DNA of 56,105 nt, taken from assembly GCA_029257435.1 (NCBI GenBank), contig JARIBI010000005.1, positions 1-56,105 on the forward strand, written 5' to 3'. The position numbers and the translations under genes are program-made. Numbering within the stretch: position 1 is the stretch's first letter; the number at the start of each line of letters is the position of its first letter. The stretch is from Sporosarcina sp. (lineage in GTDB: Bacteria > Bacillota > Bacilli > Bacillales_A > Planococcaceae). Shown here in pieces: positions 14,281-23,224 of the stretch. A model generated the notes under the pieces. The model saw only the letters and a list, made by a program, of their open reading frames with translations. It was not told the origin of the DNA and searched no databases.

Positions 14281-15294
14281 TTATTCCATCATATTTGCAA
14301 TGATTTCAAACGAACGCAAGCGATCCTTTTGGTGGAATACAGGCGAACTGATAATGAATTCATTCGCTTTTGTCTGATTCAAGAATGCTTCCAATTTACG
14401 CTTCACCGTTTCAGGACTTCCAACGATTGTTGCTGGTGAATCGAGCATATTGGCAGCTGAAACTTTTTCACTTGGTGACCACACAGCGTCCGGATCATCC
14501 AAAGGCGGCTTGAATTGTGTCGGCATGCCACGGTGGAGACTTAAGAATTGCTGTTGGAAAGAAGTCGCAAGCCATAGTGCTCGCTCGTCTGTATCAGCTG
14601 CAACAATACTGACTCCTAACATCGCATATGGATCTTGAAGATGCTTCGACGGTTTGAAGTTCTGATGATACAGCTGTAATGCCTGCATCACATAAGCAGG
14701 TGCAAAGTGGCTGGCGAACGAAAATGGCAAACCTTGCTGCGCAGCAAGCTGAGCGCTAAAGCCTGATGAACCAAGCAGCCAAATCGGAATGTCTTGCCCT
14801 TCACCTGGAAAGGCACGGACACGGGCATTAGGCTGCGGCTCGAAATACGAGCGCAACTCCTCCACTTGCTGCGGGAAGTCTTCCCCGCTGCTATGCAATG
14901 TACGTCGAAGCGCATATGCTGTTGCCTGGTCACTTCCCGGTGCACGACCAAGCCCTAAGTCAATGCGTCCAGGATAAAGTGCATCAAGTGTACCAAACTG
15001 TTCAGCAATCACGAGCGGTGCATGGTTTGGCAGCATAACTCCACCCGAGCCAACTCGAATCCGCTCTGTTGCTCCGGCAATATGACCAATCAAAACAGAC
15101 GTCGCGGAGCTGCCTACACCCGGCATATTGTGATGCTCCGCCAGCCAGTAACGATTGAAACCTAAACCTTCGGCGTGCTGTGCCAATTCCACACTATTTT
15201 TAAAAGTCTCAGTAGCACTCCCGCCTTCGTTAATGGGCGCGAGATCTAATACGGATAATGGAATTCCATTGAATGTTTTTGTTGTTAAAGTCAA
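14281..15294 (-). CDS. Luciferase-like (LLM) flavin-dependent oxidoreductase
   Basis: 337 residues, TIM-barrel of the bacterial luciferase-like group: [20 protein letters not shown], then [40 protein letters not shown] and the hallmark [13 protein letters not shown]. This is the subgroup called MsnO8/YvbT-like. It should use reduced FMN from a partner; the substrate is unknown. The start is TTG 15294, eight bases after AAGGAG, better than the TTG at 15300 that abuts the site. Single gene with its own terminator and a palindrome about 100 bases upstream. Confidence 0.9.
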   Translation of the reverse strand: MTLTTKTFNGIPLSVLDLAPINEGGSATETFKNSVELAQHAEGLGFNRYWLAEHHNMPGVGSSATSVLIGHIAGATERIRVGSGGVMLPNHAPLVIAEQFGTLDALYPGRIDLGLGRAPGSDQATAYALRRTLHSSGEDFPQQVEELRSYFEPQPNARVRAFPGEGQDIPIWLLGSSGFSAQLAAQQGLPFSFASHFAPAYVMQALQLYHQNFKPSKHLQDPYAMLGVSIVAADTDERALWLATSFQQQFLSLHRGMPTQFKPPLDDPDAVWSPSEKVSAANMLDSPATIVGSPETVKRKLEAFLNQTKANEFIISSPVFHQKDRLRSFEIIANMME

Positions 15295-15395
15295 TTTCAA
15301 CTCTCCTTATCGCTTGTTTTATGAATTCACTCACAAGCTTACCTTTAGTAACCTATGGTTAAAATTACTATAGTCAAAGATGGAAATCAACTTTA

Positions 15396-15420
15396 TTGTT
15401 CGACACTTGAGGTCGAACAA
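15396..15420. promoter_or_regulatory. Palindromic operator candidate upstream of the LLM gene
   Basis: Perfect inverted repeat TTGTTCGAC-acttgag-GTCGAACAA. A second, shorter palindrome (TAACC-tat-GGTTA) lies at about 15350-15362 nearer the gene. Form is that of a TetR/HxlR-type binding site; no regulator gene is adjacent. Confidence 0.5.
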
Positions 15421-15517
15421 ATTTAAAGAAGTGTACAACTACTAAAACAAGTCAGTACACTAGTAAATTTCAAATTAATAAGCTATGCAGCAATTTATTC
15501 GGCAAGTTGCTCTCCAG

Positions 15518-17086
15518 TCAGTATCCTGAATCCTCTGAAGTGAGATTATCAATCATTTTATAATTATATTTTTGCAATGGCTTTTCAGCCGGCCCCTCAA
15601 TTACCTCTCCAGTATAGGAAAACCGGGAGCCGTGACATGGACAGTCCCAAGTCCGTTCACCGTTATTCCAAGCCACCTCACACCCAATATGCGTACAAGT
15701 TGTATCAACGATGTGAACCTTCCCTTCATCATCTTTAAATGCGCCTTTTCGATGGCCATCTAATGTAATGACTGCACCTTCTCCTTTAGATAAGTCTTCA
15801 GGTGTGGTCTTTGGCGTTTCAAGCTTTCCTTTAATAAGCTGTCCGACTACGTTTGCATTTTCAACTACAAAGTTTTTCACACTTGGATGGACATTGAATC
15901 TTGAAGGTGTAAACAGATCAACATACGGATTTTCTTTACCTAGAACCATATCCCGGAATAACAAACCCGCAGCTGTTCCGTTCGACATTCCCCATTTTCG
16001 GAATCCTGTCGCTATCAGGACATTCGGATTTCCAGCTGTTAACTCACCGATATAAGGCAAATTATCCAATGACACTAAGTCTTGTGCCGACCAACGATAT
16101 CTCACTTCTTCCAGTTCGAAGACCTCTTCCCCAAACGTCTCCAACGCGTTATAATGATCCATCGTTTCAATTCCTTGACCCGTTTTATGATCTTCTCCAA
16201 CAATCAGGACCAGCTCTTCATCATTTGCAGTTACTGAACGAAGAGAACGTGCAGGTTTATCCGCACTAATATAAATTCCACCCGGAAATTTCTTCTTCGT
16301 CTTAACTGCTAAAGCGTATGAACGATTTGCATACAACCTGGTTGAGTAAAGTCCTGTGCCTTCATAAAAAGGAAAATGGGAGCAGATAAGGACGTGTTTT
16401 GCTGTTATGCGTTTCTCCTCAGTCGTTAGAACAGACGGATTTTCCCCAATTTCTATATTCACTGCCGTTGTCTGTTCAAAAATCTGACCTCCCTTATCGG
16501 TGATGTGCTGGATAAGATGGACCAAGTACTTTGTTGGATGAAACTGGGCTTGGTTTTTCATAACAAGTGCATTTTGGATTTCGATAGGAAACGGAATCGA
16601 ATCCACCAATTCCCCATCGATTCCTAACGTCTTATACGCCTCTGCTTCTTTTTCTATCTTCTTTGCGTATTTCTCTGTAGTAGAGTAGATGTACGCATCT
16701 TGGGGGCTAAATTCACATTCGATTGAATGCCTGTCCACCGTTTCTTTCATAAACGTCAGTGCTTCCGAATTCGCTTGATAATACAATCCTGCCTTTTCTC
16801 TTCCAAGGCTATGAATGAATTCAGCATAAATCAAGTCATGCTGCGCGGTGATTTTAGCAGTCGTATGTCCCGTGGTTCCATTCAATACTTCATCTGAATC
16901 GATGACAGCCACTTTCAAGCCCTCATTCACTAACAAATAAGCGGAAGTGATTCCCGTTATACCTGCTCCTACAATTACTACATCCACATCCATATCCTGT
17001 TCCAACTTCGGAAACTTAGGGAACTCTATATTTGTACGCCAATACGATAACGATTCTTTAGGCAGCTTTTCTCCATGATGGGTCAA
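15518..17086 (-). CDS. yhfW: FAD-dependent oxidoreductase with C-terminal Rieske [2Fe-2S] domain
   Basis: 522 residues. The N-terminal FAD-binding fold begins VDVVIVGAGITGITSAYLLV (GxGxxG) and continues as a glycine/D-amino-acid-oxidase-like domain to about residue 400. The last ~100 residues are a Rieske domain with CTHIGCEV and CPCHGSRFSYTGEVIEG, so both Cys-x-His and Cys-x-x-His cluster ligands are present. This two-domain layout is that of Bacillus YhfW. Substrate unknown. The start is TTG 17086, four bases after GGAGGACT; the ATG at 17104 lies before that site. Monocistronic. Confidence 0.92.
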   Translation of the reverse strand: MTHHGEKLPKESLSYWRTNIEFPKFPKLEQDMDVDVVIVGAGITGITSAYLLVNEGLKVAVIDSDEVLNGTTGHTTAKITAQHDLIYAEFIHSLGREKAGLYYQANSEALTFMKETVDRHSIECEFSPQDAYIYSTTEKYAKKIEKEAEAYKTLGIDGELVDSIPFPIEIQNALVMKNQAQFHPTKYLVHLIQHITDKGGQIFEQTTAVNIEIGENPSVLTTEEKRITAKHVLICSHFPFYEGTGLYSTRLYANRSYALAVKTKKKFPGGIYISADKPARSLRSVTANDEELVLIVGEDHKTGQGIETMDHYNALETFGEEVFELEEVRYRWSAQDLVSLDNLPYIGELTAGNPNVLIATGFRKWGMSNGTAAGLLFRDMVLGKENPYVDLFTPSRFNVHPSVKNFVVENANVVGQLIKGKLETPKTTPEDLSKGEGAVITLDGHRKGAFKDDEGKVHIVDTTCTHIGCEVAWNNGERTWDCPCHGSRFSYTGEVIEGPAEKPLQKYNYKMIDNLTSEDSGY

Positions 17087-17155
17087 TTTTAGTCCTCCAT
17101 TCAATTCCTGATTCGTATGAAGGATTCCCTATCTGCCCGCGAATTATACGGATAT

Positions 17156-17195
17156 AAAAAGCCTTATCCTGCTAATCGAAAGTGGAAAAGGCAAA
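17156..17195 (-). terminator. Terminator of the YxjI-like gene
   Basis: GCCTTTTCC / GGATAAGGC stem followed by TTTTTA on the minus strand, about 70 bases after the stop at 17263. Confidence 0.65.
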
Positions 17196-17262
17196 GAGTG
17201 CATAAGAAAATTGCTCCTGGGTTAACCCATTCTAAGGTATCCTAGAATATCTAAACTTCTTT

Positions 17263-17754
17263 TTACATAACCGTTGTTGCACCGGATTGGTCAGCTTGCA
17301 CACAGTCAATCGCAACAACTAGCGCAACCAACAAGGTTTCCATCTCTTCGTTAACTACTTGAATCCGATAACTGTCACCGAACTCAAACCATTTCTTCTC
17401 AACCCGGCCGACAACTTCACCATACTGCAGCACTTCAAAATCCATATCCCACCAATTTCCGCTTACTTCAATACCCGCAGCTTGAATCGTATATCGAGCC
17501 TTGAGAAATGTGAATTGTTTTTGAATCGTCACCAATTCCTGACCTGCAACATCTACAAAAAACGTCGGCAGGAAACTGAATATCTTTTTAGTGATCACTG
17601 CAACTTCATGTCCTGGCAAATCTAAAATTGTGTACGTTTTGGGGACTTGCATAAAACTGCCTTCAACCCGATATACGTCGTCTTCATTATAATCTTTCAC
17701 AGCAAACTTCCCGCTCATACTGAACATTTTTTGCTTCATATACAATTCCTTCAT
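17263..17754 (-). CDS. LURP-one-related / YxjI-like protein
   Basis: 163 residues made of successive beta-hairpins: KQKMFSMSGKFAVKDYNEDD, YRVEGSFMQVPKTYTILDLP, then LPTFFVDVAGQELVTIQKQF and YTIQAAGIEVSGNWWDMDFE. This is the Tubby-like barrel of the LURP-one-related family (Bacillus YxjI), related to phospholipid scramblases; role in bacteria unclear. ATG with GGGAGGG six bases upstream. Single gene with a terminator. Confidence 0.85.
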   Translation of the reverse strand: MKELYMKQKMFSMSGKFAVKDYNEDDVYRVEGSFMQVPKTYTILDLPGHEVAVITKKIFSFLPTFFVDVAGQELVTIQKQFTFLKARYTIQAAGIEVSGNWWDMDFEVLQYGEVVGRVEKKWFEFGDSYRIQVVNEEMETLLVALVVAIDCVQADQSGATTVM

Positions 17755-17946
17755 GAGAAACCCTCCCTAGTTTTAAAACAAACCTAGATATTCAAAAAAC
17801 ATCGAATGGCATTCCTCTAAAGTCGTGTTTTAGATACTACATATACGGTTAACTCTTCAGAAGGTTTCGTAGAATGCCGTCTTGTCCATCCTTCTTTTTA
17901 AACTTAATTTCGATTATCTAGGTACGAATAGGGGTTTTTCAGGTAC

Positions 17947-18369
17947 TTATTTCCCTTCCACTTTTAACAATCCTTGAGCATTAACTACACGTTCTACTCC
18001 TTGTTCACAAAGGCCATAAGAACGCCAAGAACAGCTTTCACAGACAACCGCAATATCGGATGCTTTCACATTTACACGGATCCGTCGTTCAACTTCTCGC
18101 CAAGGCAGCACATCGCTGTATTTGAGCCCTAAGCGTTTCACAATTTCTTTATCTCTGCTAAAAATCCCTTTATCTTTACAATGGTATGGCTGGTCGTCCG
18201 GAAACTTCGCACACAAGTGATCAGGACCTTTAATAATTTGAATTAATGTATCCGGTTGTTCCCGTAAGATAGTATGTACTTTTGTCATATTGACCACGTA
18301 GTTATCTGAGTAACCCATTCCACGGTAGCCAAGCAAACAGAGAATATGGTGGCCTCGTAATTTAATCAT
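17947..18369 (-). CDS. DUF1284-family cysteine-rich protein
   Basis: 140 residues. LRGHHILCLLGYRGMGYS at the N-terminus and Cys-bearing segments (PDHLCAKF, YHCKDKGIF, VVCESCSWRSYGLCEQG) match DUF1284; the paired cysteines suggest an iron-sulfur cluster or zinc site. Cytoplasmic, function unknown. ATG preceded by GGGAG. The ~190 bases between this gene and the YxjI-like gene contain nothing I can name. Confidence 0.85.
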   Translation of the reverse strand: MIKLRGHHILCLLGYRGMGYSDNYVVNMTKVHTILREQPDTLIQIIKGPDHLCAKFPDDQPYHCKDKGIFSRDKEIVKRLGLKYSDVLPWREVERRIRVNVKASDIAVVCESCSWRSYGLCEQGVERVVNAQGLLKVEGK

Positions 18370-18494
18370 GGAAAAGCTCTCCCTTATGATAAGAGTCCTT
18401 ATTTAGATTACTTATCACTAAATTAGTCAAAACATTTTGCTCTTATTTGTAAATATCATCTGCTATTATCTTATCACTTTTCAAAAAACTAAAC

Positions 18495-18549
18495 TGTTTC
18501 CGGTGACGAAAAGACGGGGGGTTCCTTCCCCTTTTCGTCACTGGAAACT
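18495..18549. terminator. Long intergenic hairpin
   Basis: GTTTCC-ggTGACGAAAAG pairs with CTTTTCGTCA-ctGGAAAC, a ~16-bp stem with a G/C-rich loop, after the DUF3021 stop. On the minus strand it is followed by AGTTTTTTG, so it can act as terminator. Confidence 0.65.
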
Positions 18550-18594
18550 TATAGACTTCATTCTTCAGATTTAATCAACTAATTCGCAACCTGT

Positions 18595-19005
18595 TTATAA
18601 TCCATCCAACTCTTCGGACATTTTCCTCGCTTCATTTTTGAAATAGACATAGAAACTAATCCAAATGACTGCATATATCCCTAAAAACATCATCACAAAA
18701 GTTAAAAAGCTTAGGGGCGTGAAATTGAACCACTCCAGTCCGAATGCTGTAATGAAGTACAGGACTAGCACTGTGATGAAGTGATACACAGTTTGCCGAA
18801 ATAATGACCAATTCTCATTTTCAAAATAGAGGGGGGTAACACTAAAGAACCAACCACAAAAGATGGTCCCTAACGAACTCTTAACAAATGTTTCAGCGTT
18901 TATTGTTTCTAGTCCATTTGCTAAAATAATAGCCGTTGTAATGAGCACTGATAGAAACCCACCGAAAAATATACCTATTGTGCTGCGATATAAAAATGTT
19001 TTCAT
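18595..19005 (-). CDS. DUF3021-family membrane protein
   Basis: 136 residues, four hydrophobic segments (about 8-28, 45-62, 73-90, 98-120) and a charged tail (FKNEARKMSEELDGL). DUF3021 proteins are the usual membrane partners of small LytTR regulators, and this gene overlaps one by four bases (ATGA). Such pairs are thought to sense an envelope or signal-molecule state and repress their own or transport operons; which one here is unknown. Confidence 0.87.
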   Translation of the reverse strand: MKTFLYRSTIGIFFGGFLSVLITTAIILANGLETINAETFVKSSLGTIFCGWFFSVTPLYFENENWSLFRQTVYHFITVLVLYFITAFGLEWFNFTPLSFLTFVMMFLGIYAVIWISFYVYFKNEARKMSEELDGL

Positions 19006-19460
19006 CCTTCGTTCCTCCTTTTCATCTTGAGTGCTTGTTTAATCCCATTGACGTATGATCTCGAGACATATTCCTTTGTTCCCGATTTAAAATAAACTAC
19101 GAGCGTCCCATTGAAGGATGCTTCGAACCTACTTAACTGGTAAAGATTTGCGATGACAGATTTTGAAAGTCTAATGAATCGGTTCGCAGGCAGCACGGAT
19201 TCGAGTTCATAAAGTTTTTCTTTTACTAGGTAGGACCCGTTTGAAGTCACAGCTGCTATCCCTTCAGAAGTAGCATGAAAATAATGGACATCCATAGGAT
19301 TTAAAATATGTTGCATGTCACCTTCTTTACCCACGATGAAGTCGAGCTCCTGGCCATTTAGGTAATCTAAAATATCTTGTATAGATGGATCCAGTTCTTT
19401 GCATTCAATGATAACCGTCGTCTCTGTAGCCGCAGGATTGATTGTTAAGGAAACCTTCAT
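19002..19460 (-). CDS. LytTR-domain transcriptional regulator
   Basis: 152 residues. The LytTR DNA-binding domain occupies about residues 50-148: HYFHATSEGIAAVTSNGSYL, then ELESVLPANRFIRLSKSVIA, NLYQLSRFEASFNGTLVVYF and KEYVSRSYVNGIKQAL. No receiver domain, so it belongs to the stand-alone LytTR/DUF3021 pairs. A 15-codon ORF with a strong ribosome site (19500-19547) and a 34-codon frame ending in an ATGA overlap with this start lie just upstream; either could be a leader, but neither is supported beyond that. Confidence 0.9.
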   Translation of the reverse strand: MKVSLTINPAATETTVIIECKELDPSIQDILDYLNGQELDFIVGKEGDMQHILNPMDVHYFHATSEGIAAVTSNGSYLVKEKLYELESVLPANRFIRLSKSVIANLYQLSRFEASFNGTLVVYFKSGTKEYVSRSYVNGIKQALKMKRRNEG

Positions 19461-19561
19461 TCTTGGACCTCCATCCCTGATGATTTTTTGTTTACATCTC
19501 TAAACTGCACCACTTTGCCTGTCGTTGGTAACTTCCACAATGCGCATCCTTGTTCCTCCAT

Positions 19562-19825
19562 TCATTTGGTCCATGTACGATTAGTATACGGAGCAATGAA
19601 TAAAACAATTGCTAAATTTATGTGAGCAGTTGATTTCCTTCACTCAAGCGTTTAATTATATCGGTAAGTTACAAAGTATTTGCGTTCCTGGAATATATGA
19701 ATCAAGCAACCTATTGTCAAAAATAACTTCTAGACAACTAGTAGTAACTTTATAATAGTTGCATTTTTATTCGATAGAGTGTAAGCTGTATGTAATTAAA
19801 CATTCACTTATTTCAAAATTTTGAA
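19562..19825 (+). promoter_or_regulatory. dapA upstream region with a probable promoter
   Basis: About 260 bases without a gene. A TATAAT at 19751-19756 in AT-rich DNA lies about 70 bases before the lysine riboswitch and is the best candidate -10; the matching -35 (TCTAGA, 16 bases upstream) is weak. Nothing else recognisable. Confidence 0.4.
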
Positions 19826-20002
19826 GTAAGGATAGAGGCGCAAAGACCATTAGTACACACTCTGAGGATGATGGGATCCGTTGAAGTTTGTGAAAAGGGG
19901 GATTTGCCGAAGTGGAGAGATTCTCATAATCTCAAAGCTGGTTCTGGGCTGAACAAGTGCAGAACTGTCATATAGGAAACTATATGGAGGGCTATCTGAT
20001 GC
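19826..20002 (+). ncRNA. Lysine riboswitch (L-box)
   Basis: Conserved L-box blocks occur in order: GATAGAGGCGCAAAGACC, AGTA, GGGGGATTTGCCGAAGTG, GGTTCTGGGCTGAAC with CAGAACTGTCA, and ATGGAGGGCTATCTGATG, with the closing helix GATAG/CTATC. It is followed by a terminator hairpin and then dapA, the committed step of lysine synthesis, so lysine should cause early termination. Confidence 0.92.
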
Positions 20003-20024
20003 AGAGAAATAATTTATTATTTCC

Positions 20025-20056
20025 AAGCAGCAGCGTTCTCTCGCTGGTGCTTTTTG
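20025..20056 (+). terminator. Riboswitch-controlled terminator
   Basis: AGCA-g-CAGCG pairs with CGCTG-g-TGCT followed by TTTTT. Placed directly after the lysine riboswitch, so it is the expression platform. Confidence 0.85.
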
Positions 20057-20121
20057 CGTTTCAGGATACACTGCCTTCCACCTCTATGTTTTGAACAAAA
20101 ACAAAAGGAGATGGAGAACAG

Positions 20122-21006
20122 ATGAATTTTGGACAACTGATTACTGCTATGGTGACACCATTTGACGAGCAAGGTGAAATTGACTTTCCCGCTACCCGGA
20201 ATCTGATCAATCATTTAATTGAAAATGGATCGGATGGCCTGGTTGTTGCAGGGACAACAGGAGAGTCCCCGACGTTAACAAACGAAGAAAAAGTGAATTT
20301 ATTTGAATTTACGGTGCAAGTTGCGGGTGGCCGTGTCCCTGTCATTGCAGGCACAGGATCTAATAATACGAGAGAATCGATCCAGCTGACGCAGCAGGCT
20401 GAAGCGGCTGGAGTGGATGGAATCATGCTTGTCGTCCCCTATTACAACAAGCCGAGCCAAGAAGGAATGTATCAGCATTTCAAGACGATTGCCCGTGCTG
20501 CTTCACTGCCAATTATGCTGTACAACATTCCTGGTCGCAGTTCAGTTAATATGAGTCCTGAAACAATTATCCGCCTTGCTGACATTCCTAATATCGTAGC
20601 TGTCAAAGAAGCGAGCGGCAACTTGGATGCGATGGCAGAAATCATCGAACATACACCTGCAGACTTTGCACTTTATAGCGGTGACGATGGTCTTACGCTT
20701 CCTGTCCTTTCCATTGGCGGAGCTGGAGTCGTGTCTGTATCCGCGCATATTATAGGTCCTGAGATGAAAACGATGATGAGTCATTTCAATAGTGGCCGCA
20801 TTCACGAAGCGTCAACCTTGCATCGCCGTATGCTGCCCATTATGAAAGAACTGTTCGCTGCACCGAACCCTTCACCTGTGAAAGCTGCATTGAATTTGGA
20901 AGGAGTTGCAGTAGGAGGCGTACGATTACCCATGCTTCCTTTAACAGACGTACAGCTGAGTTCATTGAATCGTGTATTGCATGAGCAAGATACAATTCTA
21001 ATTTAA
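20122..21006 (+). CDS. dapA: 4-hydroxy-tetrahydrodipicolinate synthase
   Basis: 294 residues, full length for DapA. The TIM barrel shows GTTGESPTLTNEEK, VIAGTGSNNT, the YNIPGRSSVN loop with the proton-relay Tyr, and IVAVKEASGNLD with the Schiff-base Lys. Condenses pyruvate with aspartate semialdehyde on the way to lysine and diaminopimelate. Good site (AAAGGAGATGGAG). Expressed alone from a lysine riboswitch leader and ended by a strong terminator. Its lysine control is notable because the genes that follow look like lysine degradation. Confidence 0.96.
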   Translation: MNFGQLITAMVTPFDEQGEIDFPATRNLINHLIENGSDGLVVAGTTGESPTLTNEEKVNLFEFTVQVAGGRVPVIAGTGSNNTRESIQLTQQAEAAGVDGIMLVVPYYNKPSQEGMYQHFKTIARAASLPIMLYNIPGRSSVNMSPETIIRLADIPNIVAVKEASGNLDAMAEIIEHTPADFALYSGDDGLTLPVLSIGGAGVVSVSAHIIGPEMKTMMSHFNSGRIHEASTLHRRMLPIMKELFAAPNPSPVKAALNLEGVAVGGVRLPMLPLTDVQLSSLNRVLHEQDTILI

Positions 21007-21018
21007 CTGCGTAAACGA

Positions 21019-21047
21019 GCAGCCCATTCCGAATTGGAATGGGCTGT
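21019..21047. terminator. dapA terminator (bidirectional)
   Basis: CAGCCCATTCC-gaatt-GGAATGGGCTG, an 11-bp perfect stem between convergent dapA and the 21093 gene. Confidence 0.85.
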
Positions 21048-21092
21048 ATTCATTTTCAGATGGGGTTGAACTCCTGGGATACTATCCCTGGA

Positions 21093-22175
21093 TTACACCA
21101 ATTCAGATGACCGTGCTGCAAGTAATTCAACAAACCGATCCCCTAGTTGTGATGTGGTAGAATCTCCGCCTAAATCTGAGCTGAGTGACTCTTTTTCATG
21201 CAGCATTTCTTGAATTGCAGATAAGATTGCTTTCCCCCACTTTCCTTCCCCAAAGAAGTCCATCATTTGACTGACTGACCAAATGGCAGCAATGGGATTC
21301 GCGATTCCTTTTCCTGAAATATCTGGCGCTGAACCATGTACAGGCTCAAACATGGAGGGATAGCTGCGTTCAGGATTAATGTTTGCGCCAGTCGCTAAGC
21401 CCATTCCTCCAGTAATAGCAGCACCGATATCTGTCAAGATATCTCCAAAAAGATTAGAAGTGACCACCACTTCAAATCGCTCCGGCTCCGTCACAAAGTA
21501 AAGACTGGCAGCATCCACGAGATACGAATACGTTTGCACTTCCGGATATTCCTTACCTACTTCCACAAACACTTCATCCCAGAACACCATGGAATAGTTC
21601 AGCGCGTTCGCTTTACTGATGCTTGTCAATGTCCGGTTAGAACGTTTTGCTTCATCATAGGCGTAGCGAATAATACGCTCCGTTCCTTTACGTGAAAAAA
21701 CACCAGTTTGTAAGACGACTTCTTCTGGCTTTCCTTTAAATAGCCAATCTCCAGCCCCGGCATACTCCCCTTCACTGTTTTCCCGAATGACGAGGAAGTC
21801 GATTTGCTCAGCCGTTTTATTTTTCAACGGGGTAAGTGCCGGGTTCAATAACGTAATCGGCCGAAGATTCACATATTGGTCAAACTCTTTTCTGATTTTA
21901 AGCAATAGATCCCAAAGAGAAATATGATCAGGCACGCCTGGATAACCTACTGCTCCCAGATAGATCGCATCAAAATCTTTGAGCTTTTCGATTCCGTCAT
22001 CCGCCATCATTTTCCCGTGCTCCAAATAATACTCGCATCCCCAAGGAAATTCTGTGAATGAAAAGGAAATGGCCGGATCTAATTGTTCAATCGCCTGCAG
22101 TACTTTTACACCTTCTGCCACCACTTCCGGACCTATTCCGTCTCCCGGGATGAGGGCAATTTTAAATGTTTTCAT
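21093..22175 (-). CDS. Tartrate/D-malate dehydrogenase-type decarboxylating dehydrogenase
   Basis: 360 residues of the isopropylmalate/isocitrate dehydrogenase superfamily: LIPGDGIGPEVVAEGVKVL, LRPITLLNPALTPLKN, the substrate loop FLVIRENSEGEYAGAG, and NLFGDILTDIGAAITGGMGL. The ENSEGEY version and overall length point to the D-malate/tartrate dehydrogenase subgroup (YcsA/TtuC/DmlA), NAD-dependent oxidative decarboxylation of a 2-hydroxyacid diacid. Strong site (GGAGG). Last gene of the long catabolic operon. Its diacid specificity would suit a hydroxyacid derived from 2-oxoadipate or malate; this is inference. Confidence 0.87.
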   Translation of the reverse strand: MKTFKIALIPGDGIGPEVVAEGVKVLQAIEQLDPAISFSFTEFPWGCEYYLEHGKMMADDGIEKLKDFDAIYLGAVGYPGVPDHISLWDLLLKIRKEFDQYVNLRPITLLNPALTPLKNKTAEQIDFLVIRENSEGEYAGAGDWLFKGKPEEVVLQTGVFSRKGTERIIRYAYDEAKRSNRTLTSISKANALNYSMVFWDEVFVEVGKEYPEVQTYSYLVDAASLYFVTEPERFEVVVTSNLFGDILTDIGAAITGGMGLATGANINPERSYPSMFEPVHGSAPDISGKGIANPIAAIWSVSQMMDFFGEGKWGKAILSAIQEMLHEKESLSSDLGGDSTTSQLGDRFVELLAARSSELV

Positions 22176-22204
22176 AATTTCCTCCTAGGTGTTACAAGAA
22201 TGAC

Positions 22205-23203
22205 TTAACCATTATTCGTTTTAACAATACTTTGTGCATTAGCAATCTCAGATAACGTCTCGCCTTGGATCGCTTTTATCAAATTCTCTGCAATCACTAC
22301 TGAGGTTTTTCTCGCCGCCTCTATACTAATTCCGCCGATATGGGGAGTCATTGTAATTTCTTTCATCTCAAAAAATGGATGATTGTCCGATGGCGGTTCG
22401 ACTGCAAATACATCTACTCCAGCTCTGCTAAATGTTTTATTTTTAAGTGCTGCAACCATATCTGCTTCATGGATGACACCGCCTCGTGACGTATTGATGA
22501 GAACAGCGGAGGGTTTCATAAGATTGAAGAGCTTCTGGTCAATCAATTCTCTTGTTTGTTCGGTCAATGGTATGTGAAGGCTTACCGCATCACTTGTTTT
22601 GAAAACTTCTTCCATCGAAGTCGTCACTTCCACCTCTAGAGAATCAGCGAGCTGCTGCCTATCTGACGAAATCGTTCGAACGTAGGCGGTTACGTGCATT
22701 CCAAAACCATTTTTGGCGATGTTCGCCACTTTTTGGGCAATCGATCCAAATCCAATTAACCCAAGCGTTTTACCTTCTAATTCTGTGGTGTACCTTCCAT
22801 CTCTGAATGAAAAGTTCCCTTTTTGCATCTCTGTGTGAAAAACACTAATATCTTTCATCACAGATAATAGTAACGCTATGGCATGTTCTGCAGTCGCTGT
22901 GCTATTCATTTTAGGTGCATGCAATACTTTGATTCCTTTAGATGTCGCGCAAGCCACATCAATATTGTCGAGTCCGATTCCTGCGCCGGAAATCGCAGTC
23001 ACATCTCCACAGTGAGTTAATAGTTCTGGTGTGATTTTTGCAGGTGCCCTCAAGATGATTCCATCTACTGTGTTTTGTTGTAAGTACTTAATGATCGCTG
23101 ATTCATCAAACTCATTGAATTGTTTTACGTCAGCAAGTTCTCTCAACTTTTCCTCGCCATCCGGATGATACATCGGAAGTATTTGAATGACATGCAAAGA
23201 CAA
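22205..23203 (-). CDS. D-2-hydroxyacid dehydrogenase (NAD-dependent)
   Basis: 332 residues. NAD-binding LGLIGFGSIAQKVANIAKNG at about 148-167, the VSLHIPLTEQTRELID and LINTSRGGVIHEADMV motifs, and the catalytic His in TPHIGGIS near the end: the phosphoglycerate/D-lactate dehydrogenase family. Exact substrate unknown. TTG start seven bases after AAAGGAG. Lies between the thiolase and D-malate-type dehydrogenase genes with short gaps, so co-transcribed. Confidence 0.88.
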   Translation of the reverse strand: MSLHVIQILPMYHPDGEEKLRELADVKQFNEFDESAIIKYLQQNTVDGIILRAPAKITPELLTHCGDVTAISGAGIGLDNIDVACATSKGIKVLHAPKMNSTATAEHAIALLLSVMKDISVFHTEMQKGNFSFRDGRYTTELEGKTLGLIGFGSIAQKVANIAKNGFGMHVTAYVRTISSDRQQLADSLEVEVTTSMEEVFKTSDAVSLHIPLTEQTRELIDQKLFNLMKPSAVLINTSRGGVIHEADMVAALKNKTFSRAGVDVFAVEPPSDNHPFFEMKEITMTPHIGGISIEAARKTSVVIAENLIKAIQGETLSEIANAQSIVKTNNG

Positions 23204-23224
23204 TCGGCCACTCCTTTCATCTAG

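Noticed and set aside
14688-14977. Long frames opposite the luciferase-like gene and similar frames opposite dapA, the thiolase and the transporter genes
   Set aside because: They lie wholly inside well-supported genes on the other strand or in another frame and lack ribosome sites.
19457-19561. 34-codon and 15-codon ORFs before the LytTR gene as real genes
   Set aside because: One lacks a ribosome site. The other is only 15 codons and overlaps it in a different frame; kept as a note in the LytTR entry.
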